64,000 nt of DNA from Microbulbifer agarilyticus (GCF_019800665.1 NZ_JAHVKO010000001.1:62001-126000), one strand, 5' to 3'; positions 22,206 through 33,150 are shown, numbered from the stretch's first letter. Notes: generated by a model not told the origin, from the sequence alone. Numbers and translations: made by a program.

Positions 22206-22589
22206 CTACTTTTGTTTCCAGCGCCCTAGGTTGTCCTGGTAGTACTCGCCTTTCTTGAGTCGGGCTTCTAACTTTTCTGCCGCCCGGGCGGCTACCTGAC
22301 TGATATCAATCTTGTTTCGCTTGGCGATCGCCGCATACTCGTTTTTACGCTTGCGGTTTACTTCGTTCACCAGTTTTTCCAGTTCTGGCGAGCTGTCCTG
22401 CACAATAGCGATATAACCGCTGTTTGCCTCCCCAACCAGACCTTGGGTTTGCGCCTGTTTGAGCGTAATGGCACTCGCGGGAAGGGCGAACAGGAAGGCG
22501 AAAATCATTAATACGCTTGCAAGCAATGGCTTACATGCGCGTTTGGTCGGCAAAGTGTGTTCTGCGCGAGAAATAAAAGTGTTTAGCAT
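22206..22589 (-). CDS. ydbL: YdbL family periplasmic protein (DUF1318)
   Basis: A 127-residue exported protein with a signal peptide ending near A-L-P-A-S-A, then the DUF1318 core: L-K-Q-A-Q-T-Q-G-L-V-G-E near the start, a central N-R-K-R segment and a C-terminal G-E-Y-Y-Q-D-N-L-G-R-W. AAGGA is nine bases before the ATG. It is the last gene of a ydbH-ynbE-ydbL set. In E. coli YdbL is reported to modulate the YdbH-YnbE complex that carries phospholipid between membranes. Confidence 0.9.
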   Translation of the reverse strand: MLNTFISRAEHTLPTKRACKPLLASVLMIFAFLFALPASAITLKQAQTQGLVGEANSGYIAIVQDSSPELEKLVNEVNRKRKNEYAAIAKRNKIDISQVAARAAEKLEARLKKGEYYQDNLGRWKQK

Positions 22590-22636
22590 GTTTGTGTATC
22601 CTTCAATTGTCCAGCTGCGACGTATTTCAGTCAGCT

Positions 22637-22846
22637 CTAGAAAATGCCTTCCTTGTCTTCAAACAAGTCGTCCAGTTCTTTGTCAACTTTTACACGAATC
22701 TCATGCTCGATTTTGACATTGAGGTTCACGGTAATTGGCTCACTTGGGGCCTGGACCGCTACGGTGGGGGTACACCCGATTAGGGTCCCACTGAGCGCCA
22801 GTGCGCCCCACAGGACCAGGGGCTTTAAACTGTCTGCTTGGTTCAC
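22637..22846 (-). CDS. ynbE: YnbE family outer-membrane lipoprotein
   Basis: A 69-residue lipoprotein. The GTG at 22846 has AGGAG seven bases upstream and gives a short signal ending in lipobox L-I-G-C with Cys25. The mature part contains the family stretch E-P-I-T-V-N-L-N-V-K-I-E-H-E-I, very close to E. coli YnbE. The longer open frame upstream lacks a ribosome site. YnbE is thought to stack onto the C-terminal end of YdbH and complete an intermembrane lipid bridge. It lies 47 bases before ydbL. Confidence 0.92.
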   Translation of the reverse strand: MNQADSLKPLVLWGALALSGTLIGCTPTVAVQAPSEPITVNLNVKIEHEIRVKVDKELDDLFEDKEGIF

Positions 22847-23080
22847 TACAAACTCCTGCGACTCTCTGGTAATGGCTCTTTCAGCGCTACTTAGATCGCG
22901 CGGAGGAAAGAGCCGAAAACGCGCCAATTGCTGGCATCCTGCCAAACCGATGGGGGATACACGCAATGGTTGCTGATTACTATAGATAGTTCAGGATTAA
23001 CCGTTCCTGAACACACGGAACCCGGTGGGGATTTGGCGCCCAATATGGGGACTGACCGGGATCTGTTCGATTAGGCTTAC

Positions 23081-26000
23081 TTACTGCGCTTGTTGCTCCA
23101 ACACATCGGTTAAATCACGGCTAGCTTGCAGTGAGCGAAGCATACTGGGGACATTGTTTTCCAGGTTCAGATTAATAATGAGATCGCGCTTCGCGTCTAT
23201 CGCCTGGCTGTTCCCTGTCAGCTTCAAGTTGAGCTGCAAATCACCACTCAATGGATACTGAATAGTGCCATGAATGTCCCGGTAGGTGTAATCCTCCAGC
23301 GCTCCAGCCACCAGTTTCAGTTGTGGGTTGCTGGATAGCATTTGCGGGGAGAATGCGCCGTAGTAGCGCATACGTCCACCCGGTGGCCGGGATTGTAAGC
23401 TTCCGTCTTCGACCGTAACGCCTTGGGCATCTGTGGTAATCGGTATGGTTGCATCCAGTAGCCCACTTGCGGAAAAGTTGGTGGACTCCAGTTCTGTCGT
23501 CAGTGCGCGCAGAGAAATACCGGTGAACTGGAAGGTGGACTGTCGCTTTTCTCCGCCAAAGTTCCATTTAACCATGTCTGAAGTCAGGGCTCCCTCGAGC
23601 AGTTCAGACGAAAAATCCTTCAGTACAAGATCGCCAGATGCGCTGATTGTCAGGTCGAAATGCAGATTGTTAAGGGCGACGCCCGCATCAACCGTATCGG
23701 CCGAAACTCGAGCTGGGCCGGTTGTCGCCCATGAGTCACCCTCTCGCTCAAGGGATATTGTGGAATCTATCCCTACCGCATAGCTGTTGTTGTATTGAAC
23801 AACGGCATCCGATAAAGAGGCCTGGGCTGTATCCTGTTGGCTATCTGGCCAATGGAGTTTTGCAGTGCCCTCGAGTTTTCCTCCTACCAGGTTGGCAGGC
23901 AGTCCATCTACACCCATTGCCAGTGAGTTACTGCGGCTGAATTCGGTGGGAGGGAGTACAAGTTCCAGTATCCCTTCTTGCTTTTTGCGATTGTGTTGCC
24001 AGCTGCTGTTAAATTGCAGAGGGCCACTGGTGACGGTACTGGTCCCGGTTAACTGTTTGTCATTGAATTCAAATTTCCCATGGGATGCCAATTGAATCGT
24101 CAATGCATTTACGGTTTTGATGGTCAGTTGATCTGCACGATAATTAGAGAATCCGGAAGTGATCGCGCTGTTCTGTCCTGCGGTTACCGAAGTTTGGGCT
24201 TCTAATGTCGTAAGGTTGAAATCCTCGAGAAACACGATTCCCTCAAGGCTATGTCCTGCAAGTGCCATAGGTGCGAAGCTGACAGCAATTTGTGGTGACT
24301 CACAATGCATTTTTTTCGCGTCAATTTCGCAATGTGCCGCAGAGGAAAATAGCTCGGAGTTATCAGCACTTATTTCGCCTGATGTACTTTTATCTACCGC
24401 CATATTCAGGTCGCGGAGATCGACAACAGTCGATGCAGTATCCGCAATTGCAGACATTGCTATTTCAGTCTGTAGAGTAAGGTTTTCTATGAGAGTATTT
24501 TCCTCAACAAGACTGAGATTTGAGGCGTTGGCGTCCAGTTGAAATGTACAGGCTTTGGACAAAATATCCGCGCACTTGACTTCCAGTAGTTTACTTTCGA
24601 TTTTGGGGTTGGAACGGCCTTGAGACTGCTCAGGGGCCTCCATCGTTACCATAAATTTGGGCGTACTTACCTGCACTGGGCCTGGGATTTTTTTTGCGCT
24701 GAAGGACACTGCTTGATCACCGGGAAGAGTGATTTTAGTCGTGCGCCAATCCTGCAATGCCGCCGGTATTTTGGTTTCCGGTTGTTTCAACAGCAATTCG
24801 CTTTTGTCAGGAAATTTCCATTCTACTGACAAATCGCTGATATGTTGCTGTTCGCCAAGAAGTTCGATATTCAGCTTGGGGAGCGTAAATGATGTGGACA
24901 CGGCGTGCGTGCCTGCTAGCCGCTTCACCTCATATCCCGCCAAATGTTTTTTAATGGTCGGGTACTCAAGTACTTCTTGCCAATTCGCCAGCTCAAGATC
25001 TGTATCGATCGCAACTAGGGGTAAGCCTTCCTCGGACTCCGTAAGGCGGAGTTTGGCATTGAGTAGGGATGCCTCTTTATCTGCTTGCGGGCCTTGAACC
25101 TGTATTGAGAGCTCACCACTGATCTTTTGTGCCGAAAGCGGCTGCAGGCTATCGAGTTCGACGGAAATCGGTGATCTGGTATTTGTGGTGATGAGTACTG
25201 GGATACCCATGAGTTTTTTGGGGAGCGGCACAGTCAGATTTTCAACTTGGATCTCGCTGTGAAGATCGCTGATACCGTGCAGTCCCTGGATCTTATCTTT
25301 AATCTGTCCACGTAGGTTAATCGAGGCTGACCCTCGGCTTTGCGCGAGCAGGGCCAGCCCGCTGTGCCAGCTCTCTGTGGACGAAGAGGGCAGCTGTTGT
25401 CTGATATTTGCGGTTAGTGTGGATAACCGCTCTGCGGCGAGCTGGGTGTTGCTAGAAAGATCCCAGGCTGCAGGAGCGCTGTCGGGGAGTTTTTGTAGGT
25501 GGCCTGAAACACTCGCAACTACATCTCTTTCATGAGTGAGTTCAAACTGAAATTTTGGGCGGTCGCTAATCGGTTGTATATCCACTGACAGCAGGCATCC
25601 ATCGCAGTGTGAGTTGCGTATATTCCCCGTAATTGAGCCCTGGCTGTTGCGAGAAAATTGTGCAGTAGAGTATCCGGGTAAATGCTCGGGGACCTGAATT
25701 GTACGAATTTCGACACTCCGTATAGGTAGCGCTTGTAGCTGTTGCAGCAGGTCGCTGATTGTTAGAGTTTCGCGCGCGGTGTCTTCGTCCTGGTCGACTT
25801 CTGTGGATTGGGAACGATCGGAATCGGATTGCCGGGTAGTCGTGGCCTTCGATTCGCGGTCCTGTCCTGCAGAGCCGGGCGCCGGTCGCGCGGTGAGGTC
25901 TCCGATCTTCTCGATAGTCACCTGATCGATGGATACCTCCGCTTTGGGAGCAGCCTCACGGTTGGCAGTGAAAACGTGGAGGATCAGATCGTTGAGCGGT

Positions 26001-26287
26001 TGTATCTGGAGGTTGGCCAGGAGAATTTGCTGATCTTGTTCCGTTTCTATGACTAATTGCTGGATATTCGCACGCCAGTCGCCATCGTCCCGGGATACCT
26101 CAAGCCGCTCAATCGAGGTTACGCGTGCGTTATCGAGTTGCTGATTTATTAACCAGGGTAGCCAGATATGTCGAGTGACCCATGTGGTTACCCCAGTAAC
26201 AACTCCGGTAACAAGAATCGCCAGGGCAAAAACGACAAAATAGCGTACCAGTACCTTCGCGTTGCGTTGGGAGAGGCGGGATGTCAC
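23081..26287 (-). CDS. ydbH: YdbH family AsmA-like intermembrane phospholipid transport protein
   Basis: A 1,068-residue protein with one N-terminal transmembrane helix (about residues 14-36) followed by a very long beta-rich periplasmic region. The architecture, and the adjacent ynbE and ydbL genes, match E. coli YdbH, one of three AsmA-like proteins (with TamB and YhdP) that form lipid-conducting bridges between inner and outer membrane. The C-terminal part, with R-P-P-G-G-R-M-R-Y-Y-G and L-T-G-N-S-Q-A-I-D-A-K-R-D, is the most recognisable. It starts with GTG at 26287, whose codon lies inside the longest possible frame of the divergent ggt gene; a GAGG about 11 bases upstream supports it. 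A 234-base gap separates it from ynbE. Confidence 0.9.
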   Translation of the reverse strand: MTSRLSQRNAKVLVRYFVVFALAILVTGVVTGVTTWVTRHIWLPWLINQQLDNARVTSIERLEVSRDDGDWRANIQQLVIETEQDQQILLANLQIQPLNDLILHVFTANREAAPKAEVSIDQVTIEKIGDLTARPAPGSAGQDRESKATTTRQSDSDRSQSTEVDQDEDTARETLTISDLLQQLQALPIRSVEIRTIQVPEHLPGYSTAQFSRNSQGSITGNIRNSHCDGCLLSVDIQPISDRPKFQFELTHERDVVASVSGHLQKLPDSAPAAWDLSSNTQLAAERLSTLTANIRQQLPSSSTESWHSGLALLAQSRGSASINLRGQIKDKIQGLHGISDLHSEIQVENLTVPLPKKLMGIPVLITTNTRSPISVELDSLQPLSAQKISGELSIQVQGPQADKEASLLNAKLRLTESEEGLPLVAIDTDLELANWQEVLEYPTIKKHLAGYEVKRLAGTHAVSTSFTLPKLNIELLGEQQHISDLSVEWKFPDKSELLLKQPETKIPAALQDWRTTKITLPGDQAVSFSAKKIPGPVQVSTPKFMVTMEAPEQSQGRSNPKIESKLLEVKCADILSKACTFQLDANASNLSLVEENTLIENLTLQTEIAMSAIADTASTVVDLRDLNMAVDKSTSGEISADNSELFSSAAHCEIDAKKMHCESPQIAVSFAPMALAGHSLEGIVFLEDFNLTTLEAQTSVTAGQNSAITSGFSNYRADQLTIKTVNALTIQLASHGKFEFNDKQLTGTSTVTSGPLQFNSSWQHNRKKQEGILELVLPPTEFSRSNSLAMGVDGLPANLVGGKLEGTAKLHWPDSQQDTAQASLSDAVVQYNNSYAVGIDSTISLEREGDSWATTGPARVSADTVDAGVALNNLHFDLTISASGDLVLKDFSSELLEGALTSDMVKWNFGGEKRQSTFQFTGISLRALTTELESTNFSASGLLDATIPITTDAQGVTVEDGSLQSRPPGGRMRYYGAFSPQMLSSNPQLKLVAGALEDYTYRDIHGTIQYPLSGDLQLNLKLTGNSQAIDAKRDLIINLNLENNVPSMLRSLQASRDLTDVLEQQAQ

Positions 26288-26364
26288 GCGCGCGAATACC
26301 TCAGTTGACCGGTATGGCTATTACAGAGAGACTTGTTCTGAGAATAACGAGAAGGGCAGTTATT

Positions 26365-28143
26365 GTGAAATTCCAGATGACATTTTTCCTCAAGCGTCGC
26401 ATGTGCGATGGCGCCCAAGTGCCGAAAACATCGCGCATAGTGCGGGCGGCAACCGCGACAGCTGGTGCATTTCTAAGCACCTTATTGTTTTCCGCCAGTG
26501 TTACAGCCTATGACCGTGTTAACGGAGAAGGGTTCGCAAGTCGCTCACCAGTCTTGGCAACACAGGGCATGGCCGCAACCAGCCACCCCTTAGCGACGCA
26601 AGTGGCGCTGGATATTCTGAAAAAGGGTGGCAGTGCCGTGGACGCAGCAATTGCTGCCAATGCCGCTCAGGGGCTAATGGAGCCAACAGGCAACGGTATT
26701 GGCGGGGATTTGTTCGCAATTGTCTGGAGCGCCAAAGATAAGAAGCTGCACGGGCTAAATGCCAGTGGCCGGTCGCCAAAATCTCTGCCATTTAATTATT
26801 TTTCCGATAATAATCTGGAAAAAATACCATCCCATGGTCCTTTGCCCGTTTCGGTACCCGGTGCGGTAGATGGTTGGTTCGAGCTGCATGAAAAATTTGG
26901 CAAGTTGCCCATGCAGGAGCTGCTGGCGCCAACCATTCGATATGCAAATGAAGGGTTTCCGGTTACGCAGCTGGTGGCTTACTACTGGAATCGATCGGTG
27001 CCCAAGTTGGAGAAGTTCCCAGGGTTCCGGGAGACTTACATGCCTGGCGGCAAGGCTCCGCAGGAAGGCGACCTGTTTCGGAATCCGCGCCTTGGCAATA
27101 CCCTGCAGAAAATTGCCGATGGTGGTCGCGATGCCTTTTACAAAGGCGATATCGCGCGCGAGATCGGCCGCTATATGAAAGCCAATGGTGGTTTCCTGTC
27201 ATACGAGGACCTGGCCGGCCACACTTCCGATTGGGTGGAGCCAGTTTCTACCAACTACCGTGGCTACGATGTGTGGGAGTTGCCGCCAAACGGCCAGGGT
27301 ATCGCAGCACTGCAAATTCTCAATATTTTGGAAGGCTACGACCTGAAAAAGCTTGGGCGTACTAGCCCCGAGTACATTCATCTTTTTGCCGAGGCGAAAA
27401 AGCTCGCGTTCGAAGATCGCGCCAAATACTACGCCGACCCGGATTTCAACCAGCTGCCGGTGCAGGAGCTGATCTCCAAATCCTACGCAGACAAACGTCG
27501 TGCCTTGATTGACTCCAATAAAGCGGCAAAGCGCTACGAAGCAGGAACCGTTGCACTGCGCCACGGCGATACTATTTACCTCACTACTGCGGACAAAGAC
27601 GGCAATATGGTGTCTCTGATCCAGAGTAATTATCGGGGTATGGGGTCTGGTATGACCCCCGGCGACCTGGGCTTTATCTTGCAGGACCGCGGGGAAATGT
27701 TCAGTTTGCAGGAAGGGCATTTCAACCAGTATGAGCCGGGCAAGCGTCCATTTCATACCATTATCCCTGCGTTTGTGACGAAGGGTGGCAAACCCTGGTT
27801 GAGCTTTGGCGTTATGGGCGGTGCCACCCAGCCCCAGATGCATGCGCAGATCGTCATCAATATGCTGGATTTCGGTATGAATGTGCAGGAGGCCGGCGAT
27901 GCCCCTCGAATTTTGCACAGTGGTTCGAGTCAGCCCACCGATGAACTAATGGAAGATGGTGGCTATCTGAGCCTGGAAGACGGCTTTCCAATGGAAACCC
28001 GGCGCAAACTTGTCCAGATGGGGCATCAAATCCGCTTTGAAAGCGGCCCCTATGGCGGCTATCAGGCAATCCAGAGAACAGAAAACGGCGTCTACCACGG
28101 TGCTTCTGAAAGCCGAAAAGATGGCCAGGCGGCCGGTTACTAA
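26365..28143 (+). CDS. ggt: Gamma-glutamyltransferase
   Basis: A 592-residue exported enzyme that moves or hydrolyses the gamma-glutamyl group of glutathione and related peptides. It is made as a proenzyme that cuts itself before a catalytic Thr. Here that residue is Thr403 in G-D-T-I-Y-L, aligned on the following A-D-K-D-G-N; the G-S-G-M loop comes after. The large-subunit signature N-G-I-G-G-D-L-F is near residue 112. The start is placed at GTG 26365 with AAGGG eight bases upstream, giving a basic segment and a hydrophobic signal (T-A-G-A-F-L-S-T-L-L-F). Longer frames reach 26281 and would overlap the ydbH start codon. Confidence 0.93.
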   Translation: MKFQMTFFLKRRMCDGAQVPKTSRIVRAATATAGAFLSTLLFSASVTAYDRVNGEGFASRSPVLATQGMAATSHPLATQVALDILKKGGSAVDAAIAANAAQGLMEPTGNGIGGDLFAIVWSAKDKKLHGLNASGRSPKSLPFNYFSDNNLEKIPSHGPLPVSVPGAVDGWFELHEKFGKLPMQELLAPTIRYANEGFPVTQLVAYYWNRSVPKLEKFPGFRETYMPGGKAPQEGDLFRNPRLGNTLQKIADGGRDAFYKGDIAREIGRYMKANGGFLSYEDLAGHTSDWVEPVSTNYRGYDVWELPPNGQGIAALQILNILEGYDLKKLGRTSPEYIHLFAEAKKLAFEDRAKYYADPDFNQLPVQELISKSYADKRRALIDSNKAAKRYEAGTVALRHGDTIYLTTADKDGNMVSLIQSNYRGMGSGMTPGDLGFILQDRGEMFSLQEGHFNQYEPGKRPFHTIIPAFVTKGGKPWLSFGVMGGATQPQMHAQIVINMLDFGMNVQEAGDAPRILHSGSSQPTDELMEDGGYLSLEDGFPMETRRKLVQMGHQIRFESGPYGGYQAIQRTENGVYHGASESRKDGQAAGY

Positions 28144-28216
28144 TCACAAGTTTATTGATTGCCATGTGGAGGCGGGTTAATCGCCTGACCACGAGATTTA
28201 CCAGAGACTGTTTAGA

Positions 28217-30856
28217 ATGCAAGACACACAGCCACAAACTATTTTTCTGAAAGACTATCAGGTCCCAGACTATTTGATTGACCGAACCGATCTGACGTTC
28301 GATCTCGATCCGCAAGCCACACTGGTGAAATCGCGGTTGCAGGTTCGCCGTAATCCGGCAGCCGATGCGAGCGGAGAGCTCCCACCGTTATGGCTCGACG
28401 GGGTGGATCTCGAGCTTCTTTCCGTTGTGGTAGATGGCGAGCTGCTGCCGGCCCAGCGCTACAGCGAGCAAGCGGATGGGCTGTTGCTGACTGTGGACAA
28501 AGAATCGTTTGTATTGGAAGTGCAGACCCGTATCGCACCGGAAAGCAATACGTCGCTGGAGGGCTTATACCTCTCTAATGGTATGTACTGCACTCAGTGT
28601 GAGGCGGAAGGGTTTCGCAAGATCACATTTTATCCGGATCGTCCGGATGTTATGAGTGTGTTTACCACCACGATCGTGGCACCGGCCACTTACCCGGTTC
28701 TTCTATCTAACGGAAACAAGATTGACAGCGGCACGACCGAAGATGGGCGCCTGCGCGTAACCTGGGAAGACCCGTTCGCCAAACCTTCCTATCTATTTGC
28801 CCTGGTCGCTGGTGATCTGCAGTTTGTGGAAGATCACTTTACGACCAGCAGTGGCCGCAAAGTGACTTTGCAGCTGTTCACCGAGCCAAAGAATATTGGC
28901 AAGACCGCGCACGCCATGGAGTCTCTGAAGAAGTCCATGAAGTGGGATGAAGAAGTCTACGGTCGCGAGTATGACCTGGATATCTTTATGATTGTCGCGG
29001 TAGACCATTTCAACATGGGCGCGATGGAAAACAAGGGATTGAACATCTTCAATTCCGCGTGCGTTCTCGCGAGCCCGGAAACCGCGACCGATGCGGCGTT
29101 CCAGCGTATCGAGGCAATCGTTGCCCACGAATACTTTCACAACTGGTCCGGCAACCGAGTAACGTGTCGCGACTGGTTCCAGCTCAGTCTGAAAGAGGGC
29201 TTTACCGTATTTCGCGATGCGGAGTTTTCCGCAGATATGAACTCCCGCGGGGTGAAGCGGATTGAAGATGTCACATTGCTGCGTACGGCACAATTTGCCG
29301 AAGATGCAGGTCCGATGTCACACCCGGTACGTCCGGATTCCTACATGGAAATCTCCAACTTCTATACCCTGACCGTGTACGAAAAGGGTGCGGAGGTTGT
29401 GCGTATGATCCACCGCCTCCTGGGTGCCGAAGCATTCCGTCGCGGCAGTGACCTCTACTTTGAACGGCACGACGGCTGCGCGGTTACCTGTGAAGATTTT
29501 GTCGCGGCGATGGAAGACGCCAATGGTGCCGACCTGACCCAGTTCCGTCGTTGGTACAGTCAGGGCGGTACGCCGGTGCTGGATGTTGAGGACAAGTACG
29601 ACGCGGAAGCGCAGGAATACCACTTAACCATTCGCCAGCACACTCCGGATACGCCGGGACAAACAGACAAACAGCCCTTACATATGCCGGTAGCGGTAAG
29701 CCTGTTGGGTGCGGATGGCGCGGAGCTTTCGCTGGATCAAGAGGCAAACATCGAGCGGGTATTACATCTGACGGAAGCGACGCAGACATTTACCTTCGCA
29801 GAGATTCCGGAGCGGCCGCTGCCATCTTTACTGCGCGGATTCTCTGCGCCGGTAAAGCTGCGTTACCGCTACACAAGTGACCAGCTTCTATTCTTGATGC
29901 AGCACGATACGGATTCCTTTAATCGCTGGGATGCGAGCCAACGGCTTGCGTTTGAGGCGCTCGAACAATTACAGCGCGCATATCGTGCTGGTGATGATAT
30001 GCAGGTGCCGGAGGCCTTGTTGCAAGGCCTATCTGCTGTTTTAGAGAATACCCAGTTGGACCCGGCGCTGGTTGCGAAGATGCTGACGCTGCCGAGCCCG
30101 CAAGAGCTGGCTGAACACGGTGAGGTCATCGATGCTCAGGGAATTATCGCCGCCCGCGCATTCGTACGTGACTCAATCGCTAAAACTCTGGAATCACAGT
30201 TCCTTAAACGCTATCAGTCACTGGATCAACGCAAGCCTTATCAGCCAGTTGCGGCGGATATTGCCGAGCGCAGCCTCAAGAATACGTGTCTGACGTACCT
30301 TTGCGCCACCGGGAATGCAGATGCATTAGCGTTGGCTGAAAGCCAGTTTATGCGGGGGGGAAACATGACGGATGTTGCCGCCGCGCTTGCAGCGCTCATT
30401 GAATTTGGCCCCGCGGAACAGGCTGAAGAGTATCTTGAATCGTTCTATCAGCAGTGGCAGCAAGATACGCAGGTAGTGGAAACCTGGTTTGGCCTGCAGG
30501 CGGGCAGCGCGAATTATGGAACTCTGAGCCGGGTGCGCGGGTTGATGTCTCACCCTGCGTTCGAGTTTACCAATCCGAATAAAGTACGCGCGGTAGTCGG
30601 AGGTTTTGCCATGCGTAACTTTACTCAGTTCCATCAAGAGGACGGAACGGGCTATGCGTTTTTAGCGGAACAGGTGATTGCGCTGGATAAGTTAAATCCA
30701 CAAATTGCCGCACGGATTGTCACACCACTCACCCGCTGGCGAAAGTACCGTTCACTGGAGGCGGAGCAGATTCGATCCGCATTGCAGAGGGTGTTTGACA
30801 GTGGTGAGCTTTCGAGAGACCTCTATGAGGTAGTCAGTAAGGGGCTGGAAAACTAA
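28217..30856 (+). CDS. pepN: Aminopeptidase N
   Basis: An 879-residue M1 zinc aminopeptidase of the cytoplasm that trims N-terminal residues from peptides. The substrate motif G-A-M-E-N-K-G near residue 270 and the zinc site H-E-Y-F-H (His304, Glu305, His308), with the third ligand Glu in L-K-E-G-F-T, are intact. N-terminal beta and C-terminal helical domains match the E. coli enzyme (870 residues). It follows ggt by 73 bases on the same strand, so the two may share a transcript for glutathione and peptide breakdown. Confidence 0.97.
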   Translation: MQDTQPQTIFLKDYQVPDYLIDRTDLTFDLDPQATLVKSRLQVRRNPAADASGELPPLWLDGVDLELLSVVVDGELLPAQRYSEQADGLLLTVDKESFVLEVQTRIAPESNTSLEGLYLSNGMYCTQCEAEGFRKITFYPDRPDVMSVFTTTIVAPATYPVLLSNGNKIDSGTTEDGRLRVTWEDPFAKPSYLFALVAGDLQFVEDHFTTSSGRKVTLQLFTEPKNIGKTAHAMESLKKSMKWDEEVYGREYDLDIFMIVAVDHFNMGAMENKGLNIFNSACVLASPETATDAAFQRIEAIVAHEYFHNWSGNRVTCRDWFQLSLKEGFTVFRDAEFSADMNSRGVKRIEDVTLLRTAQFAEDAGPMSHPVRPDSYMEISNFYTLTVYEKGAEVVRMIHRLLGAEAFRRGSDLYFERHDGCAVTCEDFVAAMEDANGADLTQFRRWYSQGGTPVLDVEDKYDAEAQEYHLTIRQHTPDTPGQTDKQPLHMPVAVSLLGADGAELSLDQEANIERVLHLTEATQTFTFAEIPERPLPSLLRGFSAPVKLRYRYTSDQLLFLMQHDTDSFNRWDASQRLAFEALEQLQRAYRAGDDMQVPEALLQGLSAVLENTQLDPALVAKMLTLPSPQELAEHGEVIDAQGIIAARAFVRDSIAKTLESQFLKRYQSLDQRKPYQPVAADIAERSLKNTCLTYLCATGNADALALAESQFMRGGNMTDVAAALAALIEFGPAEQAEEYLESFYQQWQQDTQVVETWFGLQAGSANYGTLSRVRGLMSHPAFEFTNPNKVRAVVGGFAMRNFTQFHQEDGTGYAFLAEQVIALDKLNPQIAARIVTPLTRWRKYRSLEAEQIRSALQRVFDSGELSRDLYEVVSKGLEN

Positions 30857-30885
30857 TCTCAGCAACAAGAAACCGGCTTGCGCCC

Positions 30886-31482
30886 TTACTGAATTCGGTG
30901 GGGCGCGTGTCGTTCTAGGCCTAACTCCACGATGGTGAGTACGTCATTGTCCAGTGACAGGCGAGTTTGTGAGGTGTAATCGGGGCGGAACTGGGCGATC
31001 CGAGCGTCCTGCCGAATCTCGGCGATTACGGCATTGATCACCATAAAATGGCAGAACACGAGCGTCGTCTCTACTGGTCCGGAAGTCTGAGTCGGACGAG
31101 ATTCGATGGACTTGAGCGCGCGAATGATCCCATTGCGCCACGCATGTTGTGCAACCGTCAAATCGTTCCAGTTGGAATTAAGAAACGCCTGAATCCAGTC
31201 GCCGCGTTGCGCAAGGGAAACCCCCTCGGGTGATGGAATTTCTATCACATCATTGAGCTGCTCAAGGGGCTTTTGCCAGAGGCTAGCTATGGGCTCTGCG
31301 GTCTGACGTGCACGCGATTTGGGGCTGCTCATTAGTCTTACCCCTTGCCCTCCCGGGTACAGAACATTCAGATGCCCCGCGAGCTGTTCCGCTTGTTGGT
31401 GCCCAAGGCCAGTTAACCCGGGGTCATCATCGGTGGGTGACTTGGCTGCTTCGCCGTGTCGGATCAGGACAATTTCGTGCAA
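30886..31482 (-). CDS. SixA-like histidine phosphatase family protein
   Basis: A 198-residue member of the histidine phosphatase superfamily. The phosphate-binding signature L-I-R-H-G-E-A is at residues 6-12 and a second His lies in V-F-C-H-F-M near residue 146. The size and start resemble SixA, which dephosphorylates phosphohistidine on phosphotransfer proteins, but SixA is about 160 residues and this one is longer, so other substrates are possible. The start is TTG at 31482 with GGAG nine bases upstream. It converges on pepN with a 29-base gap. Confidence 0.8.
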   Translation of the reverse strand: MHEIVLIRHGEAAKSPTDDDPGLTGLGHQQAEQLAGHLNVLYPGGQGVRLMSSPKSRARQTAEPIASLWQKPLEQLNDVIEIPSPEGVSLAQRGDWIQAFLNSNWNDLTVAQHAWRNGIIRALKSIESRPTQTSGPVETTLVFCHFMVINAVIAEIRQDARIAQFRPDYTSQTRLSLDNDVLTIVELGLERHAPHRIQ

Positions 31483-31587
31483 ATTCGGCTACTCCAGTCT
31501 GCGCTCTGTGAGTAAATTCTACCTGTATTTTATTCTGCTCGCAGTTCTGCCGCACATCGGGCCTCTATCGCGAATGGCGCTCAGCGC

Positions 31588-33150
31588 TCACAGGAATCCC
31601 CTTAATTGCTGGTCATCCATCCCTTGCCAGAGAGCTTGTAACGCGGCCGAATCAAGATCGCGCTTGCTGTGTTCGCCAAACTGCTGGGTGTGGCCCTGAT
31701 CGAATGCGGGCCAATCGTCACCCGGATTCCCCGACTCGGCAAAGTTCAGCCAGGCATTTCGCATTGACTCACTGAGGCGGTGTGGTTCGGTTTCCCCCCC
31801 ATAAAAGTGCGCGAGATCACCAGCGCCATGTGTGCCAAATACATACCCGAGCTCGGCCGCATGGCAGGCGCCTAGCAGCGGTTGCGCGCTGAGGGGTTGG
31901 GTAAAGTGATAGTGAAAACGTTTCCCCTGATGGGCGTTGAGTAGTCGCAACCCGGGCACGGTAAATACCATATCCGTTAGTATTAGGTTCCAGGCCCGGC
32001 TCCACAGGGGCCAGGGATCGTCATGCAGTGCTTCTGCGCGGACGCGGTAATATTCCAGAAGCTTGGAAATCATTGGGTCTGGAATTTGTTGCTGCAAGTG
32101 ATCGCGAATTTGCTGGTCATCCAGCGTGTACGTTTCAGGACGCGCAGCACTAAACAAATTCCACTCATCGCTATTGCTTCCCACCATCATGGGTATGCCG
32201 GCTGCAGCGGGGCTTTGTAGCGCATCGGCGGGTGAGTGCAACAGAAACTCGCCGTCTTGCACTGGCTTGAATGGCAGGTGGCCCCACCGGGCATGCATTG
32301 CCTGACTACTAATCAGTGAGGCCTGAGCCTGCAGAAGCTTCTCTGTAGATAGGTCGCTCAGGTTGGTCTTTCCCACGCCTGCTGCGAGGGTGTCTAAATA
32401 CAGTTCCGCCAGACTATTTGCGTTGTCTGTTTGGTGGAAGACGCCGGGATTGCCACTTTGTACGATGGCTTTATGGAACAGCCTACCGCAAAGCGGCTTA
32501 TCCCCTTGCGGGCATGCAGAGAACAACGAAGAAATACTCATTGCGCCTGCGGACTCACCAAACAGAGTGACGTTTTCCGGGTCGCCTCCAAATGCGGCAA
32601 TGTTTCTGTTCACCCACTCCAGTGCCGCAAGCTGATCCATTAATCCTTCATTACCGGTAGCCGGTATATCGCTCAGATCACATAGCCGCAAGAAACCGAG
32701 AGCTCCCAAGCGGTAATTTAACGTGACGACGATGGCGCGACCGCTCGAGGCGAGGTATTTGCCGTCGTATAGAGTCTGGCAGCTTGAACCGAGATAAAAC
32801 GACCCTCCGTGGATCCATACCATAACGGGCAATTTGTCATGGCGTGGTTTTGCCGGTGCGTAGATATTGAGGTAAAGGCAATCCTCATTTGTTGGTTCTT
32901 CTCCATCCGGCCCACGAATTTGAAAGAGCTCAGATGGATTCTGTGGTGCGGGCATGCCGTAGCGGGTGGCTTCTCTGAGGTGGCTCCATGGGTCTAATGC
33001 TTGTGGAGGCTGCCAGCGTAGTTCTCCTACTGGCGGTTTGGCATAGGGGATTCCCTGGAACTGCTTTACCTGTTGGAGCTGATCATATTTTCCCTGTATG
33101 GCTCCGCAGGGTGCATCGACTAGTAGAGAGGATTTTCCGAAATTGACCAT
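31588..33150 (-). CDS. Carboxylesterase type B family protein
   Basis: A 520-residue alpha/beta-hydrolase of the carboxylesterase/lipase type B family. The oxyanion-hole H-G-G-S-F is near residue 114, and the nucleophile is Ser200 in G-E-S-A-G. An acidic residue is in S-N-S-D-E-W, and the probable catalytic His is in C-H-A-A-E near residue 420. E-D-C-L-Y-L-N is the family signature. No signal peptide is visible, so it is probably cytoplasmic. The substrate is unknown. The ATG at 33150 has no strong ribosome site. Confidence 0.88.
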   Translation of the reverse strand: MVNFGKSSLLVDAPCGAIQGKYDQLQQVKQFQGIPYAKPPVGELRWQPPQALDPWSHLREATRYGMPAPQNPSELFQIRGPDGEEPTNEDCLYLNIYAPAKPRHDKLPVMVWIHGGSFYLGSSCQTLYDGKYLASSGRAIVVTLNYRLGALGFLRLCDLSDIPATGNEGLMDQLAALEWVNRNIAAFGGDPENVTLFGESAGAMSISSLFSACPQGDKPLCGRLFHKAIVQSGNPGVFHQTDNANSLAELYLDTLAAGVGKTNLSDLSTEKLLQAQASLISSQAMHARWGHLPFKPVQDGEFLLHSPADALQSPAAAGIPMMVGSNSDEWNLFSAARPETYTLDDQQIRDHLQQQIPDPMISKLLEYYRVRAEALHDDPWPLWSRAWNLILTDMVFTVPGLRLLNAHQGKRFHYHFTQPLSAQPLLGACHAAELGYVFGTHGAGDLAHFYGGETEPHRLSESMRNAWLNFAESGNPGDDWPAFDQGHTQQFGEHSKRDLDSAALQALWQGMDDQQLRGFL

